This document shows positions 1 to 8,596 of a DNA stretch of 64,000 nt, one piece after another. Source of the DNA: Desulfoscipio sp. XC116. GTDB lineage: Bacteria > Bacillota > Desulfotomaculia > Desulfotomaculales > Desulfallaceae. The notes beneath the pieces are model-generated. The model was not told where the DNA came from. It searched no databases and saw only the letters and a list, made by a program, of their open reading frames with translations. The stretch is from contig NZ_CP156660.1 of assembly GCF_039851975.1 (NCBI RefSeq), forward strand, positions 1,583,035 through 1,647,034. Reading direction: 5' to 3'. Position 1 is the stretch's first letter. Each line of letters starts with the position of its first letter. The position numbers and the translations under genes are program-made.

Positions 1-770
1 TCATTACCGGTGACATCATCAATGGTTTGTTTGCCGGGCAGTATACCTATCATATCGCCAACATGGCGCGGCGCAAAAACGCTTAGCCAGTGTACCTGCC
101 CTGTTTGGCCGATATACCTTTCTCCTGTCTGTTCCTCACTGCTAATTAAATCCGTCCAATAATTGCTGTTATTGGTGCTTAAATAATTGTCAGATGCAAT
201 TATTAACTGCTTGTCATATGTACAGGGCTCTTTGCCCGCTAATATCTGTAAATGAGGGTGAATTAAAGATCCACCGGCATAAGGCATATAGTTCCAGTTA
301 ATGGATACAAAGCGGGCTTCGTCCGGATCCAGGGAGATTACCCTTCGCAAGTACTCCAGCCCGGCCCGGAAACTGTTAACAATTAATTCCGAGTTGATTT
401 CATCCATAGAAATATAATGGCGGGATGACATGATTACCAGTGAAGCATATTTTTCATATGGATTTAAATTGGGGATTACTGTTGCATCGCCGATTTTGAT
501 GCGTCCCTCGGGAGCTATATCGGCGGAGAATTTAGGGGTAACCTTTTCTAATACGCCGGGACAAAAGGGACAGAATTTTTGTCTGGATTCTTCTACAAAA
601 GGTGTCCAATCGTGTCTGTGTAAATTAAATTTACGAAACGGGAATATGCGTGAAATATGTCCCGTTAATGGGTCATGGCGTATTTCACTCACAACGGTTT
701 TAGGTGCGAAATTGTTCATTGGGTCCAGAAAACTGGATTCGTTGAGATCCTTTGTAAACTTTATTGACAT
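1..770 (-). CDS. GalT-like nucleotidyltransferase (HIT superfamily), C-terminus beyond window
   Basis: Open frame of 256 codons running off the left edge, so the C-terminus is missing. The ATG at 770 is preceded by a GGGAGG Shine-Dalgarno. A CPFCPG zinc-type motif lies near residue 70, and HPHLQ, the histidine-triad-like active site of galactose-1-phosphate uridylyltransferases, near residue 185. The early stretch NFAPKTVVSEIRHDP is also typical of this family. The expected chemistry is nucleotidyl transfer between a hexose-1-phosphate and UDP-sugar through a histidine intermediate. Sugar specificity cannot be read, and no galK or galE is visible. It could equally be one of the GalT-like DUF4931-type proteins. 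It is transcribed leftward, downstream of ddl. Confidence 0.7.
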   Translation of the reverse strand, partial: MSIKFTKDLNESSFLDPMNNFAPKTVVSEIRHDPLTGHISRIFPFRKFNLHRHDWTPFVEESRQKFCPFCPGVLEKVTPKFSADIAPEGRIKIGDATVIPNLNPYEKYASLVIMSSRHYISMDEINSELIVNSFRAGLEYLRRVISLDPDEARFVSINWNYMPYAGGSLIHPHLQILAGKEPCTYDKQLIIASDNYLSTNNSNYWTDLISSEEQTGERYIGQTGQVHWLSVFAPRHVGDMIGILPGKQTIDDVTGN

Positions 771-856
771 ATATTTTAGCCTCCCTATAATACTCAATGG
801 AGAAAGATGTTGCTTAATGCAGGAATAGTTGTGGGAAAAACTGGCTGGATATGACA

Positions 857-902
857 TATCTTGGATGGAGCAGCCTGTCGATAGGTTACTCCACCCAAGA
901 TA
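857..902 (-). terminator. hairpin between ddl and the GalT-like gene
   Basis: Inverted repeat with arms TATCTTGG and CCAAGATA, continued by TGGAG/CTCCA. It lies just past the ddl stop. The T-rich run on the minus strand is weak and begins several bases after the stem, so termination may be partial. It could also be a processing or stability hairpin. Confidence 0.4.
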
Positions 903-912
903 ATTATGGGTT

Positions 913-1848
913 TTACTTTTCCATGGTTAACTGTACTAATCTGCCTACCAGTTTTTCAAATGATATACCTGCCGCTCTGGCTGCATCGGGGAAAAGACTG
1001 GTTTCCGTCATACCCGGTATGGTGTTGACTTCCAGAATGTAAGGTTGGCCGGATTGGTCGACCATGAAATCAACGCGGGAAAGCCCTCGGCAGCCAATGG
1101 CCAGATGCGTCTTATACGCTAATTCTTTAATTTTTTGCTGCACATTTTCCGGCAAACGGGGCGGAATAATGTGGTCGCTTAGCCCGACGGTGTATTTGGC
1201 TGTGTAATCATAGACCCCGGTGGTTGAGAAAATTTCAATCAGCGGTAGCACCTCCGGTTTTTCATTGCCCAGCACCGATGCGGTTATCTCTGTACCGTCA
1301 ATCATTTTTTCTGCCAGTATATCGGGGTCATACTGGAAAGCTTGCTCTATAGCACTGTTAATGTCATTTTGGTGACGCACAAATGAAATACCAATGGTAG
1401 ACCCCTGAGTAGCTGCTTTTATCACAACCGGCAGGCCCATAGCCGCAATTTTGTCATTGATATTATCCAGTGCGTTACTGTTATACTCGCTGCGCGATAT
1501 AGTGAAAAACTCGGGAGTAGGCAGTCCTTCATACAGCAATATCTTTTTGGTAGTAATTTTATTAATGGCCATGGCGCTTGCTAAGACGTCGGAACCGGTA
1601 TAAGGTATATCCAGCATTTCCAGTAGACCTTGTATGGTACCATCTTCACCGTATTTGCCGTGCAACGCGATAAAGGCCAGCTCAATTTGCTGGTTTTTCA
1701 AATTTTCCACTATGTTTTTATCTACATCGATTTTTACCGCATCGAAACCAATGGATGATAATGCTTGATAGATTGCTTCCCCGGTACGTAATGACACTTC
1801 CCTTTCAGCGGAACATCCACCCATTAAAACACCGATTTTGGGGCTCAT
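913..1848 (-). CDS. ddl: D-alanine--D-alanine ligase
   Basis: ATP-grasp ligase of 311 residues that joins two D-alanines for peptidoglycan precursors. Visible motifs are GVLMGGCSAEREVSL at the N-terminus (residues 6-20), HGKYGEDG (63-70), the ATP-grasp region KAATQGSTIGIS near 144-155, and EVNTIPGMTETS (273-284), which supplies Mg2+ and substrate ligands. The length is normal. The frame is open upstream to 1920, but the ATG at 1848 follows GGAGGTGG at good spacing and matches the family start. The tyrosine in KYTVGLSD is compatible with a D-Ala rather than D-Lac ligase, so nothing suggests glycopeptide resistance. Confidence 0.96.
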   Translation of the reverse strand: MSPKIGVLMGGCSAEREVSLRTGEAIYQALSSIGFDAVKIDVDKNIVENLKNQQIELAFIALHGKYGEDGTIQGLLEMLDIPYTGSDVLASAMAINKITTKKILLYEGLPTPEFFTISRSEYNSNALDNINDKIAAMGLPVVIKAATQGSTIGISFVRHQNDINSAIEQAFQYDPDILAEKMIDGTEITASVLGNEKPEVLPLIEIFSTTGVYDYTAKYTVGLSDHIIPPRLPENVQQKIKELAYKTHLAIGCRGLSRVDFMVDQSGQPYILEVNTIPGMTETSLFPDAARAAGISFEKLVGRLVQLTMEK

Positions 1849-1929
1849 TAAGCCACCTCCGAGATAAGTAGTTGTTTTATATATATTCGGTTGGGTTCTC
1901 AAAAATCCTTTATGCACCACATATTTCCC

Positions 1930-1958
1930 TTGACTGGCCGGAAATATTATTTTATAAT
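1930..1958 (+). promoter_or_regulatory. vegetative promoter of tRNA-Trp
   Basis: TTGACT, a 17-bp spacer, then TATAAT (1953-1958). This is a near-perfect sigma-A promoter about 32 bp upstream of the tRNA. Confidence 0.85.
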
Positions 1959-1990
1959 TACTTTTGTTACAATATAGTAAGCAAGTATTT

Positions 1991-2066
<76 letters not shown>

Positions 2067-2069
2067 CAC

Positions 2070-2110
2070 AAAGCCAGTATTCGCAAGGGATTGCGGTACT
2101 GGCTTTATTA
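2070..2110 (+). terminator. terminator of tRNA-Trp
   Basis: Stem AAAGCCAGTA/TACTGGCTTT (with an inner CGCAA/TTGCG extension) followed by ATTATTTA directly after the tRNA. Confidence 0.75.
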
Positions 2111-2174
2111 TTTATGGCGTAAAAGAATTGGAAGCATAATTTTAGCGAAGGCTGCCGCCACGGTTTTTTGCAAA

Positions 2175-2198
2175 AGATAAACCCTGCATAGCAGGGTT
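2175..2198 (-). terminator. terminator of panB
   Basis: Perfect 8-bp stem AACCCTGC/GCAGGGTT with a 3-nt loop, followed on the minus strand by TATCTTTTGC. It lies about 120 bp past the panB stop. The intervening 2199-2319 contains no gene that I recognise. Confidence 0.6.
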
Positions 2199-2319
2199 AC
2201 AAGTCTTTTAACAAGGTTGAAATCTTGGTTAGTTTCTCATTTGTTTCATCTCTGTATTCCGTAATTCGTTGGGCAGTGTTTTACATACTTCAAAATGGGT
2301 TCTTTTGCCCACTGCGATC

Positions 2320-3183
2320 TTACAAAATACCCTCCTCTTGCAATTCGGCCGTTAGCTGTTGTAGTAAATCCTGGGGCATGGTAAAGGAATGTTCCTTGTC
2401 CGGGAATATACCTTCACGTACTTCGGCGGAGTAAGTGTTTAATGCTTTTTGCATATCCGCTCCCAGATTGGCATAGCGCTTGACAAACTTGGGGATAAAC
2501 CTGTCGAACAGTCCTAAAAGATCATGGATAACCAGTACCTGGCCATCACATTTGTTTCCGGCACCGATGCCGATGGTGGGTACCTGAACACTTTCCGTGA
2601 TTATTTTAGCCACCGGGCTGGGTATGGCCTCCAAAACAATGGCAAACGCTCCCGCCTTTTCCAGGGCCAGCGCATCTTTAACTATTTGTTTGGCATCCTG
2701 GAGTTTTTTGCCCTGCACGTTGAAACCACCCAACTGGGCGGCGCTCTGCGGTGTTAAACCGATATGGCCCATCACGGGTATACCGGCTCTGACTATAGCG
2801 GTCACAGTATCCGCCATGCGTTCTCCACCCTCCAGCTTAACGGCATCCATGCGTCCTTCCCTAATAATCCGGCCTGCGTTGGTCATGGCCTGCTCCGTAC
2901 TTATTTCATAAGTCATGAAGGGCATGTCCCCTACCAGAAAAGTGTGCTTGCCCGCGTTGGCGACGGCCTGGCAGAAAACCAGCATGGTATCCAGGTTAAT
3001 CTGCACTGTTCCCTCATAGCCCATCATAGTCATAGCGGCGGAATCGCCTACCAGAATCATATCTATGTCGGACTTATCCACCTGGGACATCATGGCGAAA
3101 TCATAGGCTGTTACCATAGTGATTTTTTTACCTTGCTGCTTCATTTCTTTAAACTTTAATATGTTGGCTTTTTGTTTTTCCAT
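2320..3183 (-). CDS. panB: 3-methyl-2-oxobutanoate hydroxymethyltransferase
   Basis: First enzyme of pantothenate synthesis, transferring a hydroxymethyl group from methylene-tetrahydrofolate to 2-oxoisovalerate. 287 residues, the usual length. Metal and substrate motifs are visible: MVTAYD (23-28), LVGDSAAMTMMGY (44-56), VKLEGG (115-120), GHIGLTPQS (139-147), catalytic glutamate in VLEAIPSP (about 185), and GIGAGNKCDGQ. The ATG at 3183 sits 8 bases after AGGAG. A GTG nine bases upstream overlaps that site and is rejected. panC and panD are not adjacent. A separately terminated RNA lies 140 bp upstream. Confidence 0.96.
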   Translation of the reverse strand: MEKQKANILKFKEMKQQGKKITMVTAYDFAMMSQVDKSDIDMILVGDSAAMTMMGYEGTVQINLDTMLVFCQAVANAGKHTFLVGDMPFMTYEISTEQAMTNAGRIIREGRMDAVKLEGGERMADTVTAIVRAGIPVMGHIGLTPQSAAQLGGFNVQGKKLQDAKQIVKDALALEKAGAFAIVLEAIPSPVAKIITESVQVPTIGIGAGNKCDGQVLVIHDLLGLFDRFIPKFVKRYANLGADMQKALNTYSAEVREGIFPDKEHSFTMPQDLLQQLTAELQEEGIL

Positions 3184-3321
3184 ATCACTCACTCCTTTAT
3201 TGCTATGCGTTATTGTTCCTGTTAAATTACGAAATTATCAGATACTTACATGAATTAAGATTAACGGTATTATTTTTTAAGATCATAGGGTATTAGTATT
3301 ATTGGAACATGTTTGGGGATA

Positions 3322-3488
3322 ATAAAAAAACCTCCGGACAAGTCCGAAGGATAATAATATCCCTTGCGCAAACCCGTCTCGGTCCTGCCGGTTCCAAGCG
3401 GAGGTACGTTAGCTTACCAACAAAACGCATCACCTACCCAACCAATCCAAACAAATGGTGCGGTTCTAAAAAGATACCGCCCAATTCC
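3322..3488 (-). ncRNA. structured RNA of about 165 nt upstream of panB, unidentified
   Basis: On the minus strand a promoter-like pair at 3524-3495 precedes a run of hairpins. These are GCGGT/ACCGC at 3460-3480 with an inner TCT/AGA, GTTGG-TAAG-CTAAC at 3408-3421, and GGATA-TTAT-TATCC at 3349-3362. The last hairpin is 3350-3331 (CCTTCGGAC/GTCCGGAGG) followed by seven T, a textbook Rho-independent terminator. No coding frame in this stretch looks real. It does not match the TPP, FMN, SAM, cobalamin, glycine, lysine or T-box motifs I know. It is either a stand-alone small RNA or a terminated leader (attenuator) of panB. The pan RNA motif is a reasonable candidate family, but I could not confirm its two bulged adenosines. 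Confidence 0.5.
3324..3350 (-). terminator. Rho-independent terminator of the RNA upstream of panB
   Basis: Stem CCTTCGGAC/GTCCGGAGG (one mismatch) with a 2-nt loop and TTTTTTT on the minus strand. Confidence 0.85.
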
Positions 3489-3494
3489 TGATTC

Positions 3495-3524
3495 ATTTTA
3501 ACATAATAACAATTGTTGTAGCAA
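3495..3524 (-). promoter_or_regulatory. candidate promoter of the RNA upstream of panB
   Basis: On the minus strand TTGCTA, an 18-bp spacer, then TAAAAT, placing the start near 3488. The match is moderate (4/6 and 5/6). Confidence 0.45.
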
Positions 3525-3717
3525 TATCGTTATAGATTATACTACGCTAGATTTTATATTAACTGAATAACCGGTATTAGATTAAACTTATTAATGATAG
3601 ATATATAGATTGCTGTGTTATTCATCTTACGTGTAAGGGCAAGTAAAGGGGAGTTTGAGTTTAACTTGCTTCCGGTCTCTTTCTTGTGGCTGCAAAGCTA
3701 AAAGGATGGATAAAAAA

Positions 3718-3858
3718 GGGGCTGTTGTACAACGGGCTAAATAGTTCATAGTGCGGCAGCTTTTTATAAAGATACCGGATTGTTGTCGGAATAATTAGCT
3801 GAATTTAAGAAAGGGAGCGTCGTTCACCACTCCAAGAAAGTAGTTTTGCGACACTCCC
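3718..3858. mobile_element. 141-bp non-coding mobile repeat (MITE-like), copy 1
   Basis: Nearly the same 141-bp sequence occurs again at 15054-15194. The ends form imperfect terminal inverted repeats: GGGGCTGTTGTACAAC on the left, and the reverse complement of the right end reads GGGAGTGTCGCAAAAC. The element has no coding capacity. The GGGGCTGTTGC-type end resembles IS1182-family termini, so a full-length IS elsewhere probably moves it (inference). The flanks are complementary (AAAAAA left, TTTTTT right), as if it landed in the stem or tail of a terminator, here probably that of the EF-G gene. The rest of the gap 3525-3717 is AT-rich, with nothing recognised. Confidence 0.8.
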
Positions 3859-3877
3859 TTTTTTCTCAGTGCTAAAA

Positions 3878-5899
3878 TTATTTTTCTGCTTCGGCCTCGG
3901 CCTTAGCTTTTTGTATAATATCTTCGGCCAGTTTGGCGGGAACTTCTTCATAGCTATTAAATTCCATCTTGAATTGCCCGCGTCCCTGGGTCATGGATTT
4001 TAGATCGTTGGCATATTTAAACATTTCAGCCAGCGGCACATGTGCTTTTACTATGGTGCCTTCGTCAACCTGATCGGTGCCCAGCACCCGACCGCGCTTG
4101 GTATTAAAGTCGCCGATAATGTCTCCCATAAATTCATCCGGTACGGTTACTTCAACATACATAATAGGTTCCAATATAGCCGGCTTGGCCATAGGGACAG
4201 CCTTTTTAAAAGCCAGTGAAGCGGCAATTTTAAATGCCATTTCAGATGAGTCCACGTTGTGGTAAGAACCGTCGTATAAGGTAGCTTTCATGCCAACCGT
4301 GGGGTAACCGGCCAAGGCGCCTTCCACCATAGCCTCCCGCAGTCCTTTTTCCACAGCCGGGAAGTAGTTGCGTGGCACTGCGCCACCAAATACTTCTTCA
4401 TTAAATTCAAAATCGCCTTCGGCCAGCGGCTCAAACCTTATCCAAACATGGCCGTACTGGCCACGGCCACCGGATTGTTTCTTATGCTTACCTTCCACCT
4501 CCACTTTGGCGCGGATGGTCTCCCTGTAGGGTACTTTGGGTTCCTCGGTGATCACGTCGACGCCGTAACGGCGCTTTAGATTATTAATCATAATATTTAC
4601 ATGTGCTTCACCCATACCGGTGAGCAGGGTCTGCTTGGTTTCCTTATTCTTTTCCACCCTAAGTGAGGGATCTTCTTCCAGCAGTTTGTGTACTGCATCG
4701 CCTAGCTTATCCTCGTCGTTTTTACTCTTCGGTGCAATAGCCAGAGTATAGTTAGGTATCGGGAAGTCAATGCTTTCCAGAGCCTCTTTGTTGTCTTTAT
4801 CGCACAGGGTATCTCCTGAGCTGGTATCGGTTAACTTGACCACCACCGCTAAATCGCCACAAACCACCTGGGGGGTTTGCTCCGAGTGTTTGCCGCGCAC
4901 AAATAATACCTGACCGATTTTTTCGTTCTTTTCCTTGGTGAAGTTATACACCTGGGAATCTGCTTTTAAATTGCCGCGAAAAACACGGATAAAGTTCATG
5001 CGGCCTACGTAAGGGTCGGCCAGTGTTTTAAATACCAGTGCGGCCATTGGGCCGTCTTCGCACTTGGGTGCGGGCAGGTAATAGGATAAAAAGTCACTCA
5101 AGTTGGCAATAGCCATATTTTTAGTTGCGGACCCACATAGCACCGGTACGGCCTTGGTAATGGCGATGCTGTTGGCGAGACCTGTTTTGATCTCCTCCGG
5201 AGTTAATTCTTCTCCCTCTAAATATTTCATGGTCAGATCGTCATCGCCTTCGGCAGCGGCTTCCACTAATTTTTCGCGATACTCTTCCAATTGATCCTGC
5301 AGTTCATCGGGGATGGCAATTTCCTTGGGCTTGCCGTCGTCACCAAACTCATAAGCTTTTTGGCTAAGTACGTCCACAATACCTTTATAATCCAAACCTT
5401 CACCAATGGGAAAGTTGATAGGTACAAAGTTGGCCTTAAACTTGGCGTTTAATTCATCCATTAACTTGCTAAAACTAGCGTTCTCCCGATCCATTTTATT
5501 TATAAAAGCCACCCGTGGAAGCTCAGACTTTTGAACAAATTTCCAAATAATTTCATGCTGTACTTGTACGCCGTCTACTGCGGAGAACACAAACATGGTG
5601 GTATTGGCTACTCGTAAAGCGCCTTTTAATTCACCTATAAAATCTGAAAAGCCGGGGGTATCCAAGAGGTTTAATTTAACACTGTTTACCTCCACGGGTA
5701 CCAGGCTTGTATGCACTGTGGATTGGCGCTGTGCCTCTTCGGGATGGTAATCTGCAACGGTGGTGCCATCTTCTACTCGACCAATGCGATTTATTACTCC
5801 GGTGTTAAAAACCATTGCTTCCACCAGAGATGTCTTTCCCGCACCACCGTGGCCCACAATGGCGATGTTGCGGAGTTGTTCGGTAGTATAATTCTTCAA
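3878..5899 (-). CDS. elongation factor G paralogue (EF-G2 type)
   Basis: Translational GTPase of 673 residues. The P-loop is GHGGAGKTS (16-24) instead of the GHVDAGKTT of canonical EF-G. DTPGFSD (80-86) and NKMD (134-137) complete the G domain. The switch-I RGITI motif is replaced by QRQSTV, typical of the second EF-G family. Domains II-V continue to a normal C-terminus rich in AEAEAEK. The function is ribosome-associated, but whether it does translocation, recycling or a specialised task cannot be read. The start is TTG at 5899, seven bases after AAGGAGG. Upstream in-frame starts lack a ribosome site and extend beyond family homology. No rps/rpl genes or EF-Tu are adjacent. Confidence 0.9.
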   Translation of the reverse strand: MKNYTTEQLRNIAIVGHGGAGKTSLVEAMVFNTGVINRIGRVEDGTTVADYHPEEAQRQSTVHTSLVPVEVNSVKLNLLDTPGFSDFIGELKGALRVANTTMFVFSAVDGVQVQHEIIWKFVQKSELPRVAFINKMDRENASFSKLMDELNAKFKANFVPINFPIGEGLDYKGIVDVLSQKAYEFGDDGKPKEIAIPDELQDQLEEYREKLVEAAAEGDDDLTMKYLEGEELTPEEIKTGLANSIAITKAVPVLCGSATKNMAIANLSDFLSYYLPAPKCEDGPMAALVFKTLADPYVGRMNFIRVFRGNLKADSQVYNFTKEKNEKIGQVLFVRGKHSEQTPQVVCGDLAVVVKLTDTSSGDTLCDKDNKEALESIDFPIPNYTLAIAPKSKNDEDKLGDAVHKLLEEDPSLRVEKNKETKQTLLTGMGEAHVNIMINNLKRRYGVDVITEEPKVPYRETIRAKVEVEGKHKKQSGGRGQYGHVWIRFEPLAEGDFEFNEEVFGGAVPRNYFPAVEKGLREAMVEGALAGYPTVGMKATLYDGSYHNVDSSEMAFKIAASLAFKKAVPMAKPAILEPIMYVEVTVPDEFMGDIIGDFNTKRGRVLGTDQVDEGTIVKAHVPLAEMFKYANDLKSMTQGRGQFKMEFNSYEEVPAKLAEDIIQKAKAEAEAEK

Positions 5900-6000
5900 A
5901 ACGCGTGCCTCCTTTTGTAAATAATGGTTTCCCTCAAACCCTTTTTCTATACTTATTGGCATCCAAAACTGGCCAAAATTGGTTTCTAAACATAAAAATA

Positions 6001-6075
6001 GCCCGGTAGGGCTCCTTGGCCGCCAAGAAACGGGTTTTCTTATTAGCTTTCAATACTTCTACAAGCTAATAAGAA
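6001..6075 (-). promoter_or_regulatory. hairpin-rich leader upstream of the EF-G paralogue
   Basis: Three nested signals lie between the divergent EF-G and spoVB genes. A perfect 13-bp inverted repeat has arms at 6037-6049 and 6063-6075 (TTCTTATTAGCTT and its complement). A small hairpin CTTGG/CCAAG lies at about 6015-6027. On the minus strand AGCCC-TACC-GGGCT is followed by ATTTTTATG, like a short attenuator terminator. Read leftward the order is long hairpin, small hairpin, terminator-like hairpin, then EF-G. This could be attenuation, or the long repeat could be an operator for either gene. Confidence 0.4.
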
Positions 6076-6129
6076 ATTCCTTGTTTTGAATAGAAACCAA
6101 AAAATTTTTTTGTTGCTATGCGCTGGTTT

Positions 6130-6158
6130 TCATAGTTTAACGCTTATTGACATAAGTA
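6130..6158 (+). promoter_or_regulatory. possible sigma-E-type promoter of spoVB
   Basis: TCATAGTT, 13-bp spacer, CATAAGTA, loosely matching the mother-cell sigma-E pattern. B. subtilis spoVB is sigma-E dependent. The match is weak and by eye only. Confidence 0.3.
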
Positions 6159-6187
6159 TAATTTAGCCTTGGAAAGGGTGGTAATAT

Positions 6188-7756
6188 ATGGCGGGTTATT
6201 CTTTTTTACAGGGGGCCTTTATTCTATTAATAGCCGGTCTCATTAATCGGTTTCTGGGCTTTGGTTATCAAATAGCTATGATGCGTTTAATCGGCCCCGA
6301 GGGTGTGGGACTGTTTAATATGGTTTTCCCGGTATATATTATGATGCTGGTGCTGGCCACCGCCGGAATACCTCTGGCCATAGCCAAGCTGGTGGCCGAA
6401 GAGGTGGCCGGTAATAATATGCCCGGCGCATACAGAATCTTTAAACTATCATTGTTCATACTGATGCTCACCAGTGTGTTTTTTACCGTGGTATTAATTA
6501 TAGGTGCGCCTATATTAACCGAATCCTATTTCCCCAATCCAAGAGTATATTACTGTTTAATCAGCTTGGTGCCCGGCATTATCATTGTTACTTTGTGCTC
6601 CGCCTTCCGTGGTTTTTTTCAAGGCTTGCAGCAAATGTCTCCCACGGCTATCACCCAGACAATTGAACAATTGATACGGGTTTTGTCCGGTCTGGCATTT
6701 GCTTATATTCTGCTGCCTTTAGGCATTGAGTATGCCGCTGTCGGTCTTTCTATCGGGGTTGTACTGGGTGAATTAACAGGTTTTATTTTTATGCTGCGCA
6801 TTTATGTTCGTCGTAAACCCGTGGCCTTGCATTATGTATCGGGGTCATGGCGTAAGATATATAGCCTGGGCCATAGCCTTAAAAAAATATCTACGATGGC
6901 TATACCGGTAACCTTGACAAGGATTGTTGCCACGGCACTAATGTCCGTTCAGGCAGTATTGATACCGCAGCGGCTGCAGGCCGCCGGGCTTTCGGTATCC
7001 CAGGCTACTAGTGCATATGGGCAATTCATTGGTATTGCCGAAGCGCTGCTGTTTATGCCCGGCGTCCTTACCATGGCTCTGGCCACTTCATTGGTGCCGG
7101 CTATGTCCGACGCTATATCGGCTAACAACCTGACTTTGGCCAGGACACGTATATTGGACGCCGTCAGGCTGACCATACAGGTGGGGGTGCCCGCCGCCTG
7201 TATTTTTCTTTTATTGGCGAACGAGCTTTGCGGTGTTCTTTTCGGGTATGCTCAAACCGGTATAATTTTGAAAGTTTTAGCACTGGCCGGTCCGTTTTTA
7301 TACCTGCAGCAAACCACCACCGGTATTTTACAAGGTGTGGGAAGAGCGGATGTACCCTTTAAAAATCTGGTATTGTCATCGCTGGTATGTATCATGGGTA
7401 TCTATTACCTAACAGCGATGCCGCAGTTGGGTATTAAAGGGGCTGCCATGGCGGTAGCCGCCGGCTATATTATTATGCCGGTTTTAAATATGCTGTATCT
7501 TTATAAAATTGGGTTGTTTGCGCCTTCCATCAGGGAAAGTGTAATGATGCCTCTGGTGGCGTCACTGGGTATGTCATTGTTAATCATTTGCTTAAAGAAA
7601 ATACTATATGGATGTGGTTTTCATGACGGCTCGGTTTTGTTTATTACCCTGCTGGCCGGCGGAGTTATTTATCTGGTGTTAATGCTGCTAACCGGTGGTG
7701 TTAACGACCAGGACAGGGAAAAGTTTCGTGGACTGTTCAAATTTAATAGACGTTAA
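6188..7756 (+). CDS. spoVB: SpoVB-like lipid/polysaccharide flippase (MVF/MATE fold)
   Basis: Integral membrane protein of 522 residues with roughly 14 hydrophobic segments and the family opening FLQGAFILLIAGLINRFLGFGYQIAMMRLIGPEGVG. SpoVB-type proteins export or flip polyprenyl-linked precursors and are needed for spore cortex. ATG at 6188 follows GGAAAGGGTGG. A spore-coat or peptidoglycan lipid II role is known for relatives. The exact substrate is not visible. The gene ends 4 bp before the convergent surE stop, so the two have no room for separate terminators. Confidence 0.88.
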   Translation: MAGYSFLQGAFILLIAGLINRFLGFGYQIAMMRLIGPEGVGLFNMVFPVYIMMLVLATAGIPLAIAKLVAEEVAGNNMPGAYRIFKLSLFILMLTSVFFTVVLIIGAPILTESYFPNPRVYYCLISLVPGIIIVTLCSAFRGFFQGLQQMSPTAITQTIEQLIRVLSGLAFAYILLPLGIEYAAVGLSIGVVLGELTGFIFMLRIYVRRKPVALHYVSGSWRKIYSLGHSLKKISTMAIPVTLTRIVATALMSVQAVLIPQRLQAAGLSVSQATSAYGQFIGIAEALLFMPGVLTMALATSLVPAMSDAISANNLTLARTRILDAVRLTIQVGVPAACIFLLLANELCGVLFGYAQTGIILKVLALAGPFLYLQQTTTGILQGVGRADVPFKNLVLSSLVCIMGIYYLTAMPQLGIKGAAMAVAAGYIIMPVLNMLYLYKIGLFAPSIRESVMMPLVASLGMSLLIICLKKILYGCGFHDGSVLFITLLAGGVIYLVLMLLTGGVNDQDREKFRGLFKFNRR

Positions 7757-7760
7757 GTGC

Positions 7761-8579
7761 TTAGAGTGATAATTGAGGCTCGATTATTTTGCTTATATGC
7801 TTTATTGCGGCAAAATCCGTTAAGTCAAAATGCAGCGGTGTTATGGATATATAATTATTATTTATTGCATGTACATCAATATCAACATTTGTAGCTAAAT
7901 TGGCATTGGTATTTGCTTTTGCTGCCGCATGCCCGGCCGGGGGCTCGGGTATTGTATCCTCGGGCTTGCCGGCCATCCAGTAATATACATTACCCCGGGG
8001 ATCGGTCCTTTTATCGAAAACATTAACATAACGCCGCATGCCCAACCTGGTTATCTTCATCCCCCGGGGCTTGCCGGGGGGCACGTTAACATTAACTAGA
8101 ATGTTCTTTATATCCCGGTCGGCATCAATCAATAATGGTACTATGTGCAATGCAAACGCGGCAGCCTGACTAAAGTCACTGCTTTCAGAGCTGGTCAGCG
8201 ATATGGCCATAGATGGGATACCATTAATGATCCCTTCAATGGCTGCTGATACAGTACCGGAATAAAGCACATCCGTGCCTAAATTGGCGCCCAGATTAAT
8301 GCCGGAAACGACAATATCCGGTTTCCGAGGCATTAATGCTTCAATAGCCAGTTTAACACAATCAGCAGGGGTGCCGTTTACCGACCAGCCATAAGTACCG
8401 TCAGAAAAAGTAATTTTTTTGGTCCTCAGCGGCTTGTATGTCGTTATGCCATGTCCGGTGCCGCTTCTTTCCCGGTCCGGTGCCACCACCAGCACTTCGC
8501 CAAGGAGTGCCAGTGATTTTCTGAGTGTTCGCAATCCGGGAGCGTTAATCCCGTCGTCATTACTTAGCAATACGCGCAT
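7761..8579 (-). CDS. surE: 5'/3'-nucleotidase SurE
   Basis: Metal-dependent phosphatase of nucleoside monophosphates and polyphosphate, 272 residues. Signature residues are NDDG (7-10) with the acidic metal pair, SGTGHG (39-44), NGTPADCV (68-75), and SGINLGANLG (92-101). The ATG at 8579 follows GGAGG; an upstream in-frame codon is rejected. Residues about 214-232 hold an alanine/asparagine-rich insertion (AAAKANTNANLATN) before the conserved C-terminal ISITPL motif, which looks like an expanded low-complexity surface loop. It is the last gene of folE-ypmA-surE. Confidence 0.95.
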   Translation of the reverse strand: MRVLLSNDDGINAPGLRTLRKSLALLGEVLVVAPDRERSGTGHGITTYKPLRTKKITFSDGTYGWSVNGTPADCVKLAIEALMPRKPDIVVSGINLGANLGTDVLYSGTVSAAIEGIINGIPSMAISLTSSESSDFSQAAAFALHIVPLLIDADRDIKNILVNVNVPPGKPRGMKITRLGMRRYVNVFDKRTDPRGNVYYWMAGKPEDTIPEPPAGHAAAKANTNANLATNVDIDVHAINNNYISITPLHFDLTDFAAIKHISKIIEPQLSL

Positions 8580-8596
8580 TATAATCCTCCGTTGGT

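Noticed and set aside
3309..3491. 60-codon plus-strand open frame upstream of panB
   Set aside because: It has no ribosome site, lies over the minus-strand hairpins and terminator, and its product (rich in R, K, P) matches nothing.
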